64,000 bases of DNA from Wuchereria bancrofti (GCA_005281725.1 SSBO01000004.1:1240001-1304000), one strand, 5' to 3'; numbered from the stretch's first letter, positions 37,813-51,485 are shown. Notes: generated from the letters alone by a model not told the origin. Numbers and translations are program-made.

Positions 37813-40012
37813 ATGAAGAAGGAATCTGAAATTGATGAGACACGAAACAAGAAAACAAATTGGCGTCATTTTTTCATCATCTGCTCAGTACTTATCTCAG
37901 CATATCTCATTAACGGTGAGCATGCTCAGACAGTATGCAATATATGCACCACAGTACCAGCTGCTATCTTTACTTACGAACAACTTTCCGATCACGCAAC
38001 TCGGATCTTTGCTTATGTAAGTCTGAAACATGACAAAGTTACGTAGTAAATGTAAATACTGGTCCTACAAATACTTTTGACTTCACAACGCTAACTGCAA
38101 ATTAGTATAATTATGAATTTTGGTCATCAAAGCATGCAAAGACAATTAAACTCTATGGAATGGCAATTGTCAATTGAGATGGAATTAAATGATTAAAGAA
38201 GTAAGTAAGGATGGAATTAGTTAAAACTCGGAAATTGGAATTGGATTATAAGTTAAAGTTGGAATCAGTGATACTTTAGAAGGCAACACTTTTCTATTGG
38301 TCAATTCATGGAATTTTGATTGCATTCGACAGCATATTTGTGGATGCATTTGGATACTTTTTCGGCAAATTCATCCTTCTCGTTGTCCTATTTTTCAATG
38401 TCGTTTATCAGCATGATGTCGCCAAAAGTCTTGTGGAACAGCAACAACGCCGTAACGCAATGGCTAATTCGATGGTTAGCTCCGACATACCTGTTCATTT
38501 TTCAGGCTCGCCTTATGCATCTCAAATTGGTCTTAATACCGCAATGACAATCACCGATGCGACGCAATTTTCTGCCGAAGTATGCATTTATTGAAATTTA
38601 AACAATTAGAAATTTCAAATCATTATGACGTATTTTTGTACAATTTATTTTAAAAAAAAAATGAAAAACTCTGACATGTATGTAATATTTTCGGTTTTGC
38701 AGAGTCTCTTCAGAAGGTACCCATCGTTACATTATAATAACTTAACAACTGCATATTCACTGGTTCGTAGTCCAGAGATGACCGCTTACTTAGATACTTC
38801 TTACACTCACGATGGATCTCTAAAAACAGTCGCTTCTACTGCAGTAAGCTAGTTGAAGTAATTAAAACTTAGATGGTAATGAAAGCACAGAACTTCAATT
38901 ATTTCACATTTCTTAAAAACTTCTGTATTTCTTAATCTGTAATGTACTCGGTTTATTTTCCTAAAATTCTGAAAGAAAATTAAAACATAAAAAAGTTTTA
39001 ATTCATTCCATTATCAATTAATATTGCAGGAACAATTCAAATTTGGAATACAGAAGCACCGACAAATTACGCTAAATGACTCCTCAATATTGTCAGATTC
39101 CGGAGAAGAAAATGATGGATCAGAAAATGACGCCGTGAAATCGACTTCTGCTGGTGAATGCCAGAAAGCTGATAATGAGGCTTGTTACTTACTTTTGAGG
39201 AAATTCGTAATTCGTTTATTCGTTTCCAAACACAACAAATTCACGAATAATAAAGAGATCATGAGTTTTGCATTCAGGCAGGTGGTTCACTACATTCCAG
39301 CGAATATTCGACATCGATGGCGGTGAAAGAAGAAGAAGAAGAGACTCTTATTACTAACCCAAATGAATTTGTAATTATAGTCTCATTTAATAATTCCTTT
39401 GTGTCATTTGCAATTTTAATATTGGAAGTGTCTAAAAACTTCAAGTCTCAAAATCTTATTTATTCTTTTTTCAGATAATATTTAAGCATCCTTTTACGGA
39501 AATGGTGACAATCCACGTGAAAAACAAACACAGTCGTCCGATAATGTGGGCTCTGAAGACTAATGCAATCAAGCGCATGATTGCACAGCCTACTTGTGGC
39601 ACTCTGGGCAAAGATGCCACCGTACACGTAGGTCTAAAGATTTGTTAAGGAACGCATTAACCACCAAAATAACAAGATTAAATTTGTCAAAGGATAAATA
39701 GATATTGCTCGGCGAAATTTTCCGTAAGATTCTATTATTCATTGAATCAAACTAAAAAATGACAGGCCTTAGAACTTCCTTGTTTAAAAACTAACAGAAA
39801 GTATGAATTTGCTATCCTATCCGGTATCTATTTTTCAGATTAAAATCGGAGTTACTGCAGTACCATCTCAGGAATCGAACATGAATGATCGAGCTGCCAT
39901 TGATTACTGTCTAATTGACGATGATACAACCGGCTTTGACCGCTCATTTTTGTACAACACTGAAGATCCATTCCGCAGACGGAAAAAATTCAATATTTAT
40001 TATGAAAATTAG
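37813..40012 (+). CDS. REEP/DP1 (TB2/HVA22) membrane domain fused to an MSP domain
   Basis: Seven exons, 37813-38016, 38280-38579, 38703-38843, 39030-39206, 39278-39370, 39475-39627 and 39839-40012, give about 413 residues; every junction is phase 0. Residues about 17-110 match REEP5/6: WRHFFIICSVLISAYLI, VCNICTTVPAAIFTYEQLSD, then FYWSIHGILIAFDSIFVDAF and GKFILLVVLFFNVVYQ, the hydrophobic hairpins that shape tubular ER. A Ser-rich and acidic linker follows. Residues about 297-413 form an MSP domain: NPNEFIIFKHPFTEMVTIHV, RPIMWALKTNAIKRM, CGTLGKDATV, NDRAAIDY, FRRRKKFNIYYEN. It resembles major sperm protein more than VAP. The reading frame stays open upstream (VRQFIVKYSEQC), which matches the REEP N-terminus, so a further 5' exon or a different start is likely. 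Each domain is secure; the fusion rests on phase and spacing. Confidence 0.82.
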
Positions 40013-40499
40013 CAAAAAACTGGTGCATACCTGAAGAGAAGATCTAACACTCCAACCCCGCAATTGAGGAAATTATATTTATCGATTTATTAACTAGCAA
40101 ATAAAAAACATTTCCATCGTGTATCTATGTTTGAAATAACACAAAACACGAACAATTGTTTTCCCAAACTTTAATCTACACTGAATAAGACTGAAGTTTG
40201 AAGAACGAAGAGGAAAGCAAGGGCGTCCAATGTCTTTTCTTAAAATCAACATTATTGATACACCCAAGTGCACTTTGACTAAGTTAACAAAAATTTCTTT
40301 GAATATTTGATGTTCTATTTGATCTGGTCAGAAAGTACAAGAATATATTTTTTCTGAATCATTTGCCAAGAAGATACATTGATTAGTCAGTTTTAAGCAA
40401 ACGCTGCTTTTTTTATACATAAATGAACAGTGAGAACAAATGCTCAAAATCAAAATTAAAAATTGAAAATTACTATTTTCTTAGATTTGAAGTTCAGAT
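40013..40499. other. Tail-to-tail intergenic region
   Basis: About 490 bases lie between the stop codons of the REEP-MSP gene (plus) and the channel gene (minus). It must hold both 3' UTRs; AATAAA-type signals are present just after 40090 (plus). No gene is seen. Confidence 0.6.
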
Positions 40500-43400
40500 T
40501 CAAACGAACGTCTGTCTTTCGTTTTTCGGCTGAAATAGTGTTGCCATTTTATCAGAAAATTCTGATGAAACGGATTCAAACGAGAGTTGTCCCGGAAAAT
40601 TTGTGAGTGTTCTGGAAGATCTCATAGAATCTTGTTTTTCCAAACTGTTTGTTCCAGATAGAAAGTCGTTCGGCGAAATATTGTCTTTATTAGAGAAATT
40701 GATGGACGATGAAAGACTTGGAGTTGAATTCTTCGACAACTGATTCTCAGACAGATCTATGACACAAGCAGGTTCTGTTGCCAAGTAGTTTTGATTATTG
40801 AATTGCCAATAAATTCCATTCACTTTCTCGATGGGTGAAATACTTTTTGGAGACGTAGAACACGAAATAGGACTTTTAGATCGTTTTATCGTAACGCCAG
40901 CAAGTTTCGTTTCCGTTTCCGATTTATTCTTCTGCTTCCATTTGTCTGATTTGTCTGCTGGGTGTGTTTTGATGTTTTTGCTGGAGGAAATTATTTAAAT
41001 TTCTATAAACAATTTTAATAACAATCCATCATTTGAGCATTATTTATTCTTCTAATAAAATTAGAAAAAGTTTAACCAATTTCATAGTTCAGAAATTTAA
41101 TGGAATTTTTAGTGGTATTTTTTATAATTTAACGAGAAGGAATTATTACCAACTGTTTAAAGGCCAACAGCAAAATGGATTGCACAGACCGTATTGGCAG
41201 CATGAATAAATAAGTTCGATAACTGTAAGTAAGCTTGCACCAAGGAAAAGACCAAGTGCTCCACCTACATCACCTGTAATCACCTGTAATAATTACATTA
41301 CCTTTAATCATCTGTAATAATTACATTACCTTTAATCACCTGTAATATAGTTGATATTCACTTCTTATCCAAAATTCAATTGGGATCTAAAAAGAAAAAT
41401 AATCTTGCATTCAATTCTCTTTAAACCTACATGCCAAACTCCAAATACTATATGTGCTTTCTTGTCGCCATGTTTCAATATTCATTCGATGCAGGAAAAC
41501 ATTCACCATTGCGAAATTTTGTCTGAAACAATTAACTTAATTAAGAAAAATGCGCACGATTTTAATACTGAAAAATAATTTGAATTAAAATTTTAATTAA
41601 CGTAAATTACACTTAATTTCCAAATGCTTTGACAGCGAGAAATAATTTCAAATGAAAGACTTAACTTTTTTTTCTGAAATTTATAAACAATTTGCTGCAG
41701 TAATGATCGACTATATGAAGAATTAAACATAAAAATTCTTACTCTACGAATGCCGATCCAAAATCAAAATTGGCCAAATAAGTTGGTAATTCCTTTTGGT
41801 ATAAATTCGAATACGCTGACTACAAAAAATTCTCGCTTAAAATTTCAAGAATGTTAATTTAAACAATCTACTTTTCCTAGAAACTAAAAATACGATTTCA
41901 TTTAAGATTTCATAAACAAATGAAGATAAAATTCTCTTCATAGATTTGTTCGAGTGCATTTCATTTTATTTGTGCATTTAACAAATACTAAATGACAGGA
42001 TTGCATTATTCAAGCTTACTAAATTATTCCCATTGATTAATTAAATTCTGTTTGCACCAAGTTACGTATGCAAGCCGTAGTGTACCTGAAATTCATGCAT
42101 CACTTTCTTGAATGAATTCAATAAGATGATGCTTTCATTTTTTACATCACCGAAAGTGCAGTCGACAATGTCGCGGATAAATGCACCGAATTGTTCTTTG
42201 TGATGCGCTGTTATATCACCGAAGTACAGCATAGAGCCCATCTATAATTAGGAATTTTAAGGCATAGAATTCACCAAAGTAGGAAACTGGAGACAAGTGA
42301 CTGTCAATTAATTTGAAATTATGCATAGTGAATTCATGTTCGAAAGTAAAGGAATTATAAATCAACAAAATAAAATGAATAAAATTGTGCTATAAATCTA
42401 AGCACCTGTAGACCTCTCCCATCGTCAACAGCGGCCATGAAATCTTGCAATTCATCATCAGCTATATCAACAATGTTACGAACTAAATTTTCATCCAGAT
42501 CTCTCAGCATTGGATTGTACCAGTCCTGTAAGATATTGTATTAGAATCAAGCTTAAATATGCACTTTGTGATAAGTCAACAAAGTGATAAGTGTTGTTTA
42601 TTAGTCTTTAGGAAAAAGAAAAAACAAAAAGGAGAAAAAAGAATACTTCGAAAAAATCTTGATCAAAAAAGTGACGCATATTTCGAGATTGCATTTTTTC
42701 TGCCCATGCACGTCGTTGTAACCTGCCTGATTCATACTGCAATCAGCCCATTATTTGAAACGAGTTGGTTAAATTTAATACATCTGATATGATTCTGTGA
42801 AAAAGATAGAGAAGCTTTCTAGACTTAACAATTCCATATTCAATGACTCTCTCACAAAAGTTATCTCCTTTTCAACCAAACAACAAAACCTGATTCGCCA
42901 AAAATAAGGTAGTATCCATGCGTTTGAGATTAACGCTTAGCGTTGATTTGTAAAATGATGGACTGTATATTTTGTACAGTTTGGTGACAGTATTAACGAA
43001 TCTTTGCATCTCCTTTACTACTTTATCAAAACGATCACCAAAAGCTTCTCGAAGTTGCACTACAGTGTGAAATTGCTTGGCACCACTGATATCCTGTTTT
43101 GGCTCGAGAAGCTGCAAATAGATGCGGTTGATATCCAGAATTCAGTTTATTTCTATATACAGTTTATTAAGTCTAAACTTCAAAATATATATTTATCGAC
43201 AAAATCAAAATATATATTTATATCGAAGAATTTTTACACATAAGAATTTTAAGTCCTACATTTTCTTGAAACAAATTTAAAGAGGACATACTCGATATAT
43301 AACAGAAATTCGTGCTTCTTCAGTTGACGATGGTGGATTTTCAATAGCGGCAAACATTTTAGCATGATTAACAGGTATCGCACTGAAGCAAGGAATAGAT

Positions 43401-46400
43401 CTGTTCAATCGTTCAAAAGCATTTTGATACGTTTCATCTGTCCATCCCCAGCCATTGTCAATCAATCTGCAAAATATGACCTTATTTATAAATCATCTTT
43501 GCTTTACAAAGAACAATTTTCGAACTGATTTAAATAAAGTTATTCTCAATTTCAAATTTTAAGAATTTCATCGTATTACTCCATAAACTTGTAACTTTCT
43601 CGATGAGAAATTGTAACACTGATTGCTCCTTTTCATCGTACATATCTCTTTTATTTTCTATTAACAAAGATAAAATTTCAGCTTAATCTTGGACTATAAT
43701 TTTATTTATAAATCTTAGATTATGCTATGTAATCATCCTTAAGATTAATTAATTAGCTTTAAAATTCACAATCTGATGGTAAACAAGACGGAATTACTTT
43801 TGTGTTGCTTCTCGTAACTTCAGTATCATTCGCTTCGTCCTTAGTCTTATATCCTCCTGATATCGAGACTGTTTTTCATAGGCACGTTGTGCTGCACGCT
43901 TGATTTGCCTAACCTTGAAATAACTTTTTTTTTGGTCAGTGAAAATAAATCAAAACAATGCTTTCAAATCGTATATTGAATTAATACCTGTTGATTACTC
44001 AGCAGCTGATTTTCTTCACACTGGAAATGCTCATCACGATGAAGTTCTATGTTTGCCTTCAAATTTTAGAAATTTCAATCGAATATTATCAAAATCTTAA
44101 CATTCGAATTTTGTTAAATAATAGGACCTCAATGTTAAGATATAACTCAAATGCTTAATTTTTAAGTCTATATTATATAAAACAAATCCAAACTAGCATG
44201 CATTCGTTTATTGGTTGCTTAATGATCTCGATTTTTGCATTAATTATTCGAATTAATTTTCGAGTTTTGACAATTTCAATCAATCGGAAACTAATTTTTG
44301 AATTAATTACTCAAATTAAAGCTAAATTTGAAATATTCACTTAGGCTGTATGTATTGTCACTACACAAGTATTTTCTCTTAAAATGTAACAAAATTTGGG
44401 CATTTCGTCGAGTTAGTTTTATTGAAGCAAATATCACTCTCAACAGACATTTGTTAAGTGAAAACAGTCAAACTGCTAAATGTTTACTTACATCATTCTC
44501 GTCATCATAGTCATCAATAACATCCTCCACATCCTCTTCTTCGGCAGTATCAATCAGCGAGGGAAAGATACTATTTGGAAGTAAAGTCATATCCTGCCAA
44601 GCTGTGTAATCGATTTGATCACATGGTGATAGACAGCCAAATCTATTAAAACTCCTTTTTTTACCGAACTGTAGAGTAGGTAATGCACACGTGAAATATT
44701 GATCTACGTTGCAGAAACTATACGCTGAAATCGTATCCGTGTTGGTTGATGTAAAGGATAAATAATGAATAGTATTCAGTTTCATAGACAACGTTTCAAA
44801 TTCTTATCATTTTCGCCTAAAAATCTTTTTTAAAGGAAAGATATATAAATGAAGATGGTAAGAATCGGTTGAGTTACCTCCTGGATTTGGGTTGTACGCC
44901 CGCCTCATGGAACATTTGCACTTTTGTTCAATTTCATGCAAATATTTCCGAATAGTACATGTATGGATATTTTCTGGATCATCAACTGCCAATATTGTTG
45001 TTTGTTGCTTTGCGCTTTTCTCCACACATTCCGCACCGGAATATTTATGCCTCTAAAAAAGGCAGTTTAATTTTTTTATCGGTTCAAACAATATGTAACG
45101 TTTGATGAAAATCTTCGGTAAAGCAACTATATCTTTTTAAAATTTTGTTTGAATAATCATTTAAGAAAAGAGAGTTACTTTTTGCATTTTAAACGGAATC
45201 TCCATTGTATATCCTGGCGGAACATTGACACCGTCGAGTGATGATTCCGGTATATCTGTTTGATTATAAATTAAAATTTTTAATCCTGGAAGACTCATAG
45301 TCCGAAAATACGGCGTGCAACTTTCTACTCGCTCATACCGCTCGATGTTTAGTAACAACCTGAGACCATTATCAGAACCTGAAATTGAAACACTGTAAAT
45401 GTATTTTGCATCTGATCAGTAAAGCAATACATATCTTATTTGAAGGGAAACCTAAATGATTTTTTACCATTTCATTAAAATTTTTATTTTACAAAATGTA
45501 AATCATGTTCGAAAATATGAAAACTAAAAAAATCCAAATTTAGGCACAAAATAATTTTGAAACTATATTCATTTTAAAATTATGCTTTATTTAAAAATCA
45601 AACTTGATTCCACAAACTCTCACCACTTGAAGATATATAATGTGGATTATTTGGATCTGTGTTTATGGCCCAGCAGAGACCCGTAAGTGTCCAAACTGCC
45701 TTGAAATTTGATAATCGACAGCTGGTACCATTCGGCCAAGTGCAACTGATATCATATTGAGATTTTATAACAAAACAACAGAAAACATCTGACAAAGTTT
45801 TTGAATCTTATAAGAGTGCGTGCAAAATATGAGAAAAGACTTTTTTGCAAGTCTCAAAGGGTGGAAATTGAAAAAATACCAAACTATTAACCTGATGGAA
45901 AGAATCTGAAAACTTATTGTTGTTATTATTATTGAATGGTAACTTTATTTGCCTGAGTATCATTCTGGACTTCCAATGCGCCGCATTCCTAAGAAATTTT
46001 ACAGCATCCATGTCCCACGCATTTTCTAGCACCTTATCAAACACTGTTAAATTCATTTCGTTAGATAAAGTGTTATTACTCCTTGGCTCTTTTGGTCTGC
46101 GATTCTGAATTGCTGGACCCGTCAAATAAGTTAATCTGAAAGTGTCCACATTTCTTTGCTTAATTTCACGAATTCAATCACTAATGATATCAATTACGTA
46201 TCTCTCCATTAACCAGCCGAATTACTTTTCTTTAGATTTCTGTTATGCTGCGAATTTTATATCCATTTCACAAGTTGTCCATTAACAACTTATACCAATT
46301 TGGTTAGTTTCGTTGATTATTGCAAAGTGTTAGTTTTCATATTTCTGTTTGCAAAAAAGTAACTCAAAATCTCTTCATTTCTCTGAGATAAAGTTATAAT

Positions 46401-47023
46401 AAACGGAATCAGCAATCACTTATGCTTACCTGTACTGATTATTATTGCAAATAGCGACAACAGGAAATGGTATTTGATTCGGATAAGCTGCTTCGATATT
46501 TGTTGCTACAGGGGTAGTTAAGTACATATTGATTTGTTTGAAACTTTGAAAACATGCTAACAATACGAATATTGCGATTATCGCCGCCCAAAAATACCTA
46601 CAAATTAACTGATGTGTAGCAGTAATCAATCATCAAACTGTCCCTAATCCCTAATATCTTTTTATAGTATCCAGTTATTCCCGTGCTCAAAAATCATGAC
46701 AATAGCCATTCTCACTTTTCATACTTTGATATTCGAAGAAATGAAAATGAATGATAACTGAAGACAAACTTTGAAAAAGGATCATCTGTCTGTAAGTGTT
46801 TAACTCCATCCATATTGGCATTTTCAATGATAGTAAGTAGTACAGGCTCATCCCGAACTTCTTCGGTAGAAATAACTGATAGAATAGTTCCTGATTTTCG
46901 AACAGGCTCGATATTTTCACTCATAATCGAATTCCTCTGTTTCCTTAAAAATGCTAAGACTGAGTCAAAGTTATACGTCAGCTTTTGATGAAAGTGACTG
47001 ATTGTCATGTCCTCCAAAATCAT
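40500..47023 (-). CDS. DEG/ENaC-family (degenerin) cation channel
   Basis: Amiloride-type trimeric sodium channel of the plasma membrane; nematode members serve mechanosensation, acid or peptide sensing. Sixteen minus-strand exons total 2991 nt (996 residues): 47023-46770, 46597-46430, 46135-45885, 45788-45624, 45378-45179, 45052-44878, 44724-44492, 44056-43988, 43913-43798, 43466-43292, 43111-42890, 42525-42406, 42241-42086, 41819-41748, 41283-41150, 40980-40500. TM1 is YFWAAIIAIFVLLACF, followed by the family motif FPVVAICNNN. The extracellular part has SCTWPNGTSC, LRLLLNIERYE and Cys-rich segments (CKCSM, CNVDQYFTC, GCLSPCDQIDY). TM2 is GLFLGASLLTVIEL with the G-A-S selectivity filter, then CCQYGLCNPFCCW and a Ser-rich cytosolic tail. 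About 300 residues, starting with the acidic EEEDVEDVIDDYDDEND, are inserted before TM2. The pre-TM1 His-Gly motif reads Asp-Gly. The exon 3 donor is the least certain junction. I cannot name the C. elegans orthologue. Confidence 0.93.
41271..41350. repeat. 28-bp tandem repeat spanning the TM2-exon acceptor
   Basis: Unit CACCTGTAATAATTACATTA plus CCTTTAAT occurs twice (41281-41308, 41309-41336, one mismatch), with partial copies of CACCTGTAAT on both sides. On the gene strand each copy carries an ATTACAG acceptor, and the last one is used for the channel exon at 41283. Confidence 0.9.
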
Positions 47024-49530
47024 TCAGTGTCATTTAGAACAGGAGTAGTGCTGAGAGTTGCTTACAGATTGATTATATCCAATCTAAACCAGAGAAATAA
47101 TTGCTTATAGATTCAACTTATTAATTCACCTAAAGCTTTGATTAATTTTTCGAATTTATTGGAGATATTCTCGTCTCATAAAGCAACAAAGTGTGAATAA
47201 ATAAGTCTTTAAATGCTTTGCAACTTTTGAGACAATTCAAAAGTTTATGCTTATAATGTAATATCTAAAAGAACCTCGATTGATAGAGATATAAACGACT
47301 TCCAGAAGGCTCGTGACGATCCGCAAACAAGTTTAAGTGGCTCGCAATATGATCAGCTGTTCGAGGCATCGCTTTTTGCTTATGCTACCGACAAAAAAGG
47401 AAGATAATCAGAAGAAGCGGGGTGCATTTATAGAATAATCGAAATAATTGTTATCGGAACTATATGTTTTTAATGTTTTTTAGGTTAACTTAATCATTTG
47501 TAATTTATAATTATTAATTTCTTGTAATTTTTATTTCTACTTCAATGTTGAAAATAATTTGAAACTTGAATTACGCTCAAAGAAGTTGTATTTTTCAAGT
47601 TTGAATTTTTCACTCATATGATGGAAACAAGTGCCAATATTGGTTAAAAGAGAAATTAATTTGGAATTGAATAAACTGTAAACAAGGGAACTCATTACTT
47701 TTAAGAAATGAATAACCAAGCAGCACTAACTGAAACACAAAAACTGCATTTACATTCAAAGAGTTTGTTGCCACTGAACAATTTTGAAGAAGAAAAAGAA
47801 GAGAAAAGAAAGAATTGAAAAATCCACTGATGATTTGCTTGTAGAGCCCAGGACTACTTGGTTATTTATCATAAAAGAGAAGTCTGCTGTTCAGCTTTTT
47901 TTAAAACCCATTAACAAAGCTTACATTTGAACTTGATGACGGTCATATACCATGCCACCTTTCATTTGCCATCACACTATTATCAAATTGGTACCTTTAC
48001 AACAAACAACAATGTGAATAAATTAGCAATTATATTCACCATCTTTGTCAAAAATATTTTATCATTCTATCTGGCCGATTATTCCACTTGCAATTTTAGG
48101 CTTGAAAACACATTTTCTGTATTTAATTAATATGACAAACAGCCATCAATATTGATAATCATATAGCAATTTTAAAATTCTTTTCAAGTGAATATTTTCA
48201 ATATTTCATAGGTAACCGAAACAGATAATCAATTTTGCTAGATGTTTTTCTGTTTTTGCTAGATGTTTCTCAATTTTGCTAGATCTCCTACGATATAATG
48301 CAAAGTTCATTGATTTCTCACTGGGAAAAAGTTGTTGCTTGTCTTTTTCCACTTCTCTTCTGGAAGTTTTCTTGTAAGTTCTCTTATATCTCACAAACAA
48401 ACCCTTCGATACATTATTTCAGACTAAAAGTTCTCCCAGTTGTATGCGAAGATGAAAGCAAACAGATTTCCAATCAAAAAATTTTTAAATTGAAGCCTAT
48501 CGGATTTCCAATTTGAAGTCACCATTGTAATAAATATTTTGACAGGAATATACTTTGAAATCAGAAAATAATCTTGTCACCTGTACTTAACAACTGCACA
48601 ATTCTCGCAGGCATTTCTTTGCTAATCGATTTTTAACTATTCCGACTTATCTTCGGACAATTATCAGTCTTTCTTTAACACATTAGATAAAGTAACTGTT
48701 ATTCGATAGCTTAGCTAACAATGCTTTCGATAAGAAACATATTTCCAACAACTACCAGACAGACCTGTTAGTTTTGAGCTTTCAGCAAACCTACCATCGA
48801 CTAAATAAAGCAAGAATATTTAATAGTATATGCTGTTAATCTCTTCTGAAATATTCATGTAAAGTTATATTCAACTGGACGTGTTGGGCAATCGGAAATG
48901 TCCCGGTTCGACAGATCAGTAACTTTCCGCTCCGTAACTTTCCATCTGTTACACTAATATCTATTACAATGCTTCTAATTCTTTTATAAAACCAAAATAC
49001 AAAAGTTATGTCTTGTCATATTTCCGAGCAAGATTACCATAATACTACTAAGCTGGTCACCTGCTTACCCATTTAAGATTAAAAAAGCACTATTTTTAAA
49101 AAAGTAGGAATCCAATCATATCAGTGAAAGTATTTAAAAACTGCAAACCATAAGTTTCCAGTGTTTTGGCAAAACTCTTTCTTGAATGAGATTTGTCTCT
49201 CTTCGGATGAGGTCTGTTTTTTTTATTCATTTAACATATGGTGTTTATATTTTTCATCTAACTGTAATATAATCTTAAAAAATTCCCACTTATAGTTTTT
49301 AATTTTTTTGAATGGATGACCTGATAATGGTTAGATAGAAGTTAGAAACTCCGAATATAAACTTTTCAATGAAAGATCCTAGAAACTTCGGATTTTCGGT
49401 TTCATTGATTTATAGAGGTTGTTTTTCTGTGTTTGTTCAACCACTATTTAAAACTTAGCTTAGAAAATTTCCTTTTAAGTGCAGTTAATTTACTATTAAG
49501 TTAATGCGAAGAAATGTCCTTTTTTGGTTT

Positions 49531-49558
49531 ATCCATCCATCCATCCATCCATCCATCC
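49531..49558. repeat. (ATCC)7 microsatellite
   Basis: Seven perfect ATCC units in non-coding DNA. Confidence 0.97.
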
Positions 49559-51299
49559 TCCTTTCAGTGCATTCTATTGTAACTATGTGACATTTGATTG
49601 CAGTTTTTTCATTTTTCCAATAGTAAGAAATGGCCAAATATCTCTTTGGTCAACAAAAAAATAATACTTTCATGGTTTTTCTGAATTTCATGGTTTCATG
49701 GCTTTCGAATTTTTAATCTTTAACCATGTACACTTTCTAGAATTCTGCGATCGAATAATCCCATTGTTCACGCGATAGAACAAAAGATAATAGTTCTAAT
49801 CGCTTAGATATCATTGTGCTTGCTTCATTCTCCAGTTTTGCAAATATTTAAAGCACTACAATAAAACACGTCGTTACATACTTATCGGCACTAAACACCA
49901 CCAAAAACCCGGTTGTTTAAGCAGAACCCGGTTTTTTAGGCGGTACATACCACTAACGAAATGCCTAATAACTTTTGCAAACAGTGTATCTATAAGTTAA
50001 GCTGACGAACCCGAAGAAAAGGCAAAGAGACTGTGTGCATAGCATTTTGATCATAGACAAAAATTTTGCTAAAGTCCTTCTGAGAAAGCAAAAACTGATA
50101 TTTCTAGTGTTTCATTTCACGATTTCTCCTCATTGAGATATAGAATCGGTAGAAATATTGATGGAATCAAAGAATGGAAAATAAATGATCATCAGAAAAA
50201 TGATCAGAAAATTTTTTCCTTCACTGACATTATCATTTCGAATCTTTAGGAATTAAACTGTCTGAAAAATCTGAATGAATCTATTCCTTATTTGTAGTTT
50301 TACTGATAAAACTAACATATCACAAATTTCCTTTCCTATGTGAAATTAAGCAAAGAGATAGATGCCTGAAAAGATTCCCTTCAGTTACTGAACAGGCATT
50401 ATCATATCATCAACTGTTAATAGTTTTTTATATTCATTTTTTACTTTAACATGTGAACTGAGTTCACACTGCAACTTTATTCGTTTTTTGCCTTCATAAG
50501 TGAAAATGATTGATTCCTTGTGTGATTATTGTAAATTAAACCTGTACCAACTGATTATAAAATAATATTCAAATGAGAAAAAAAATTGTAACTTGGTTTA
50601 GCGTGACTGAAAGCAACATTAATCCTAATAATATGATTCTGACTGCTCCACAAATTTTATTTTATTCAGTCTTTCTGCAACAAAAACCAAGATTTTTGCA
50701 GTGAAGAAATCTTTAACATAAGAAAAATGATGGATGATTCAGAAAGAGGAAGGAGGGTCATATTTTTATCAAAAATTTAGAGCAGTGAAATCTTAGCTCT
50801 TTAACAACGAGAAACTGGGCAGCAATAAATACAAAATTTATTATTTTATATAAACCATTCTTGTTAAATTGAAAAGTCCTTTGCATTTGTTATTCTTTAA
50901 AAAGAAGTAATTTCTGGTAGTAATTTGTTATTTCATTCATTTCATCGGAATAATTTTATTTATATAAAGCGTTCCAGCTGAATTGAAAATTTTATATTTC
51001 ATTCTCAGAGCTAGAAGAATTTTAATGATTTGAACTGTTTGATCTCTTATAGTGATGTATTTATGATAGTTTCAAGTATATTCAAAAAGACAAATTGAAT
51101 TAAGATTAATCGCATTGCTTCACTTTGCTTTATAATGATAACATCGCTTATGGCAATTTTTGCTATTCGTTCAAATCAATCTTGAAAATAATTGCAAAAA
51201 TTTTCTATGGATATATTTCTATGGAAAAAAAAATTTTTTTATGGACACTCTTTCAATTGATTACAAATTATTCTAAAATTAATAAGTTAGCAATTTAGA

Positions 51300-51485
51300 C
51301 TAGAAGCGTCTGCCAGATCGAACGGAAAGGTATTCTGGGCAAATTGTTACGGAAAAATACTGGTAAGCAATACTTCCTACCAATCTGCACGACTGTACGA
51401 CAACATGAAACCATTGCTGGGGCTCAATTTCAAAGTAATTTCCAAATTTCAAGAATTGCCTTGGGATGAATGGAGTTGAATCCAT
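51300..51485 (-). CDS. Possible small or terminal-exon ORF, unrecognised
   Basis: A 61-codon minus-strand frame (MDSTPFIPRQFLKFGNYFEI ... stop at 51300) stands out from the surrounding AT-rich DNA by lower AT content and ordinary residue use (W, P, C, R, Q present). It could be a small gene, a last exon whose partners were not found, or a relic. There is no recognised domain and no convincing partner exon. Confidence 0.22.
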   Translation of the reverse strand: MDSTPFIPRQFLKFGNYFEIEPQQWFHVVVQSCRLVGSIAYQYFSVTICPEYLSVRSGRRF

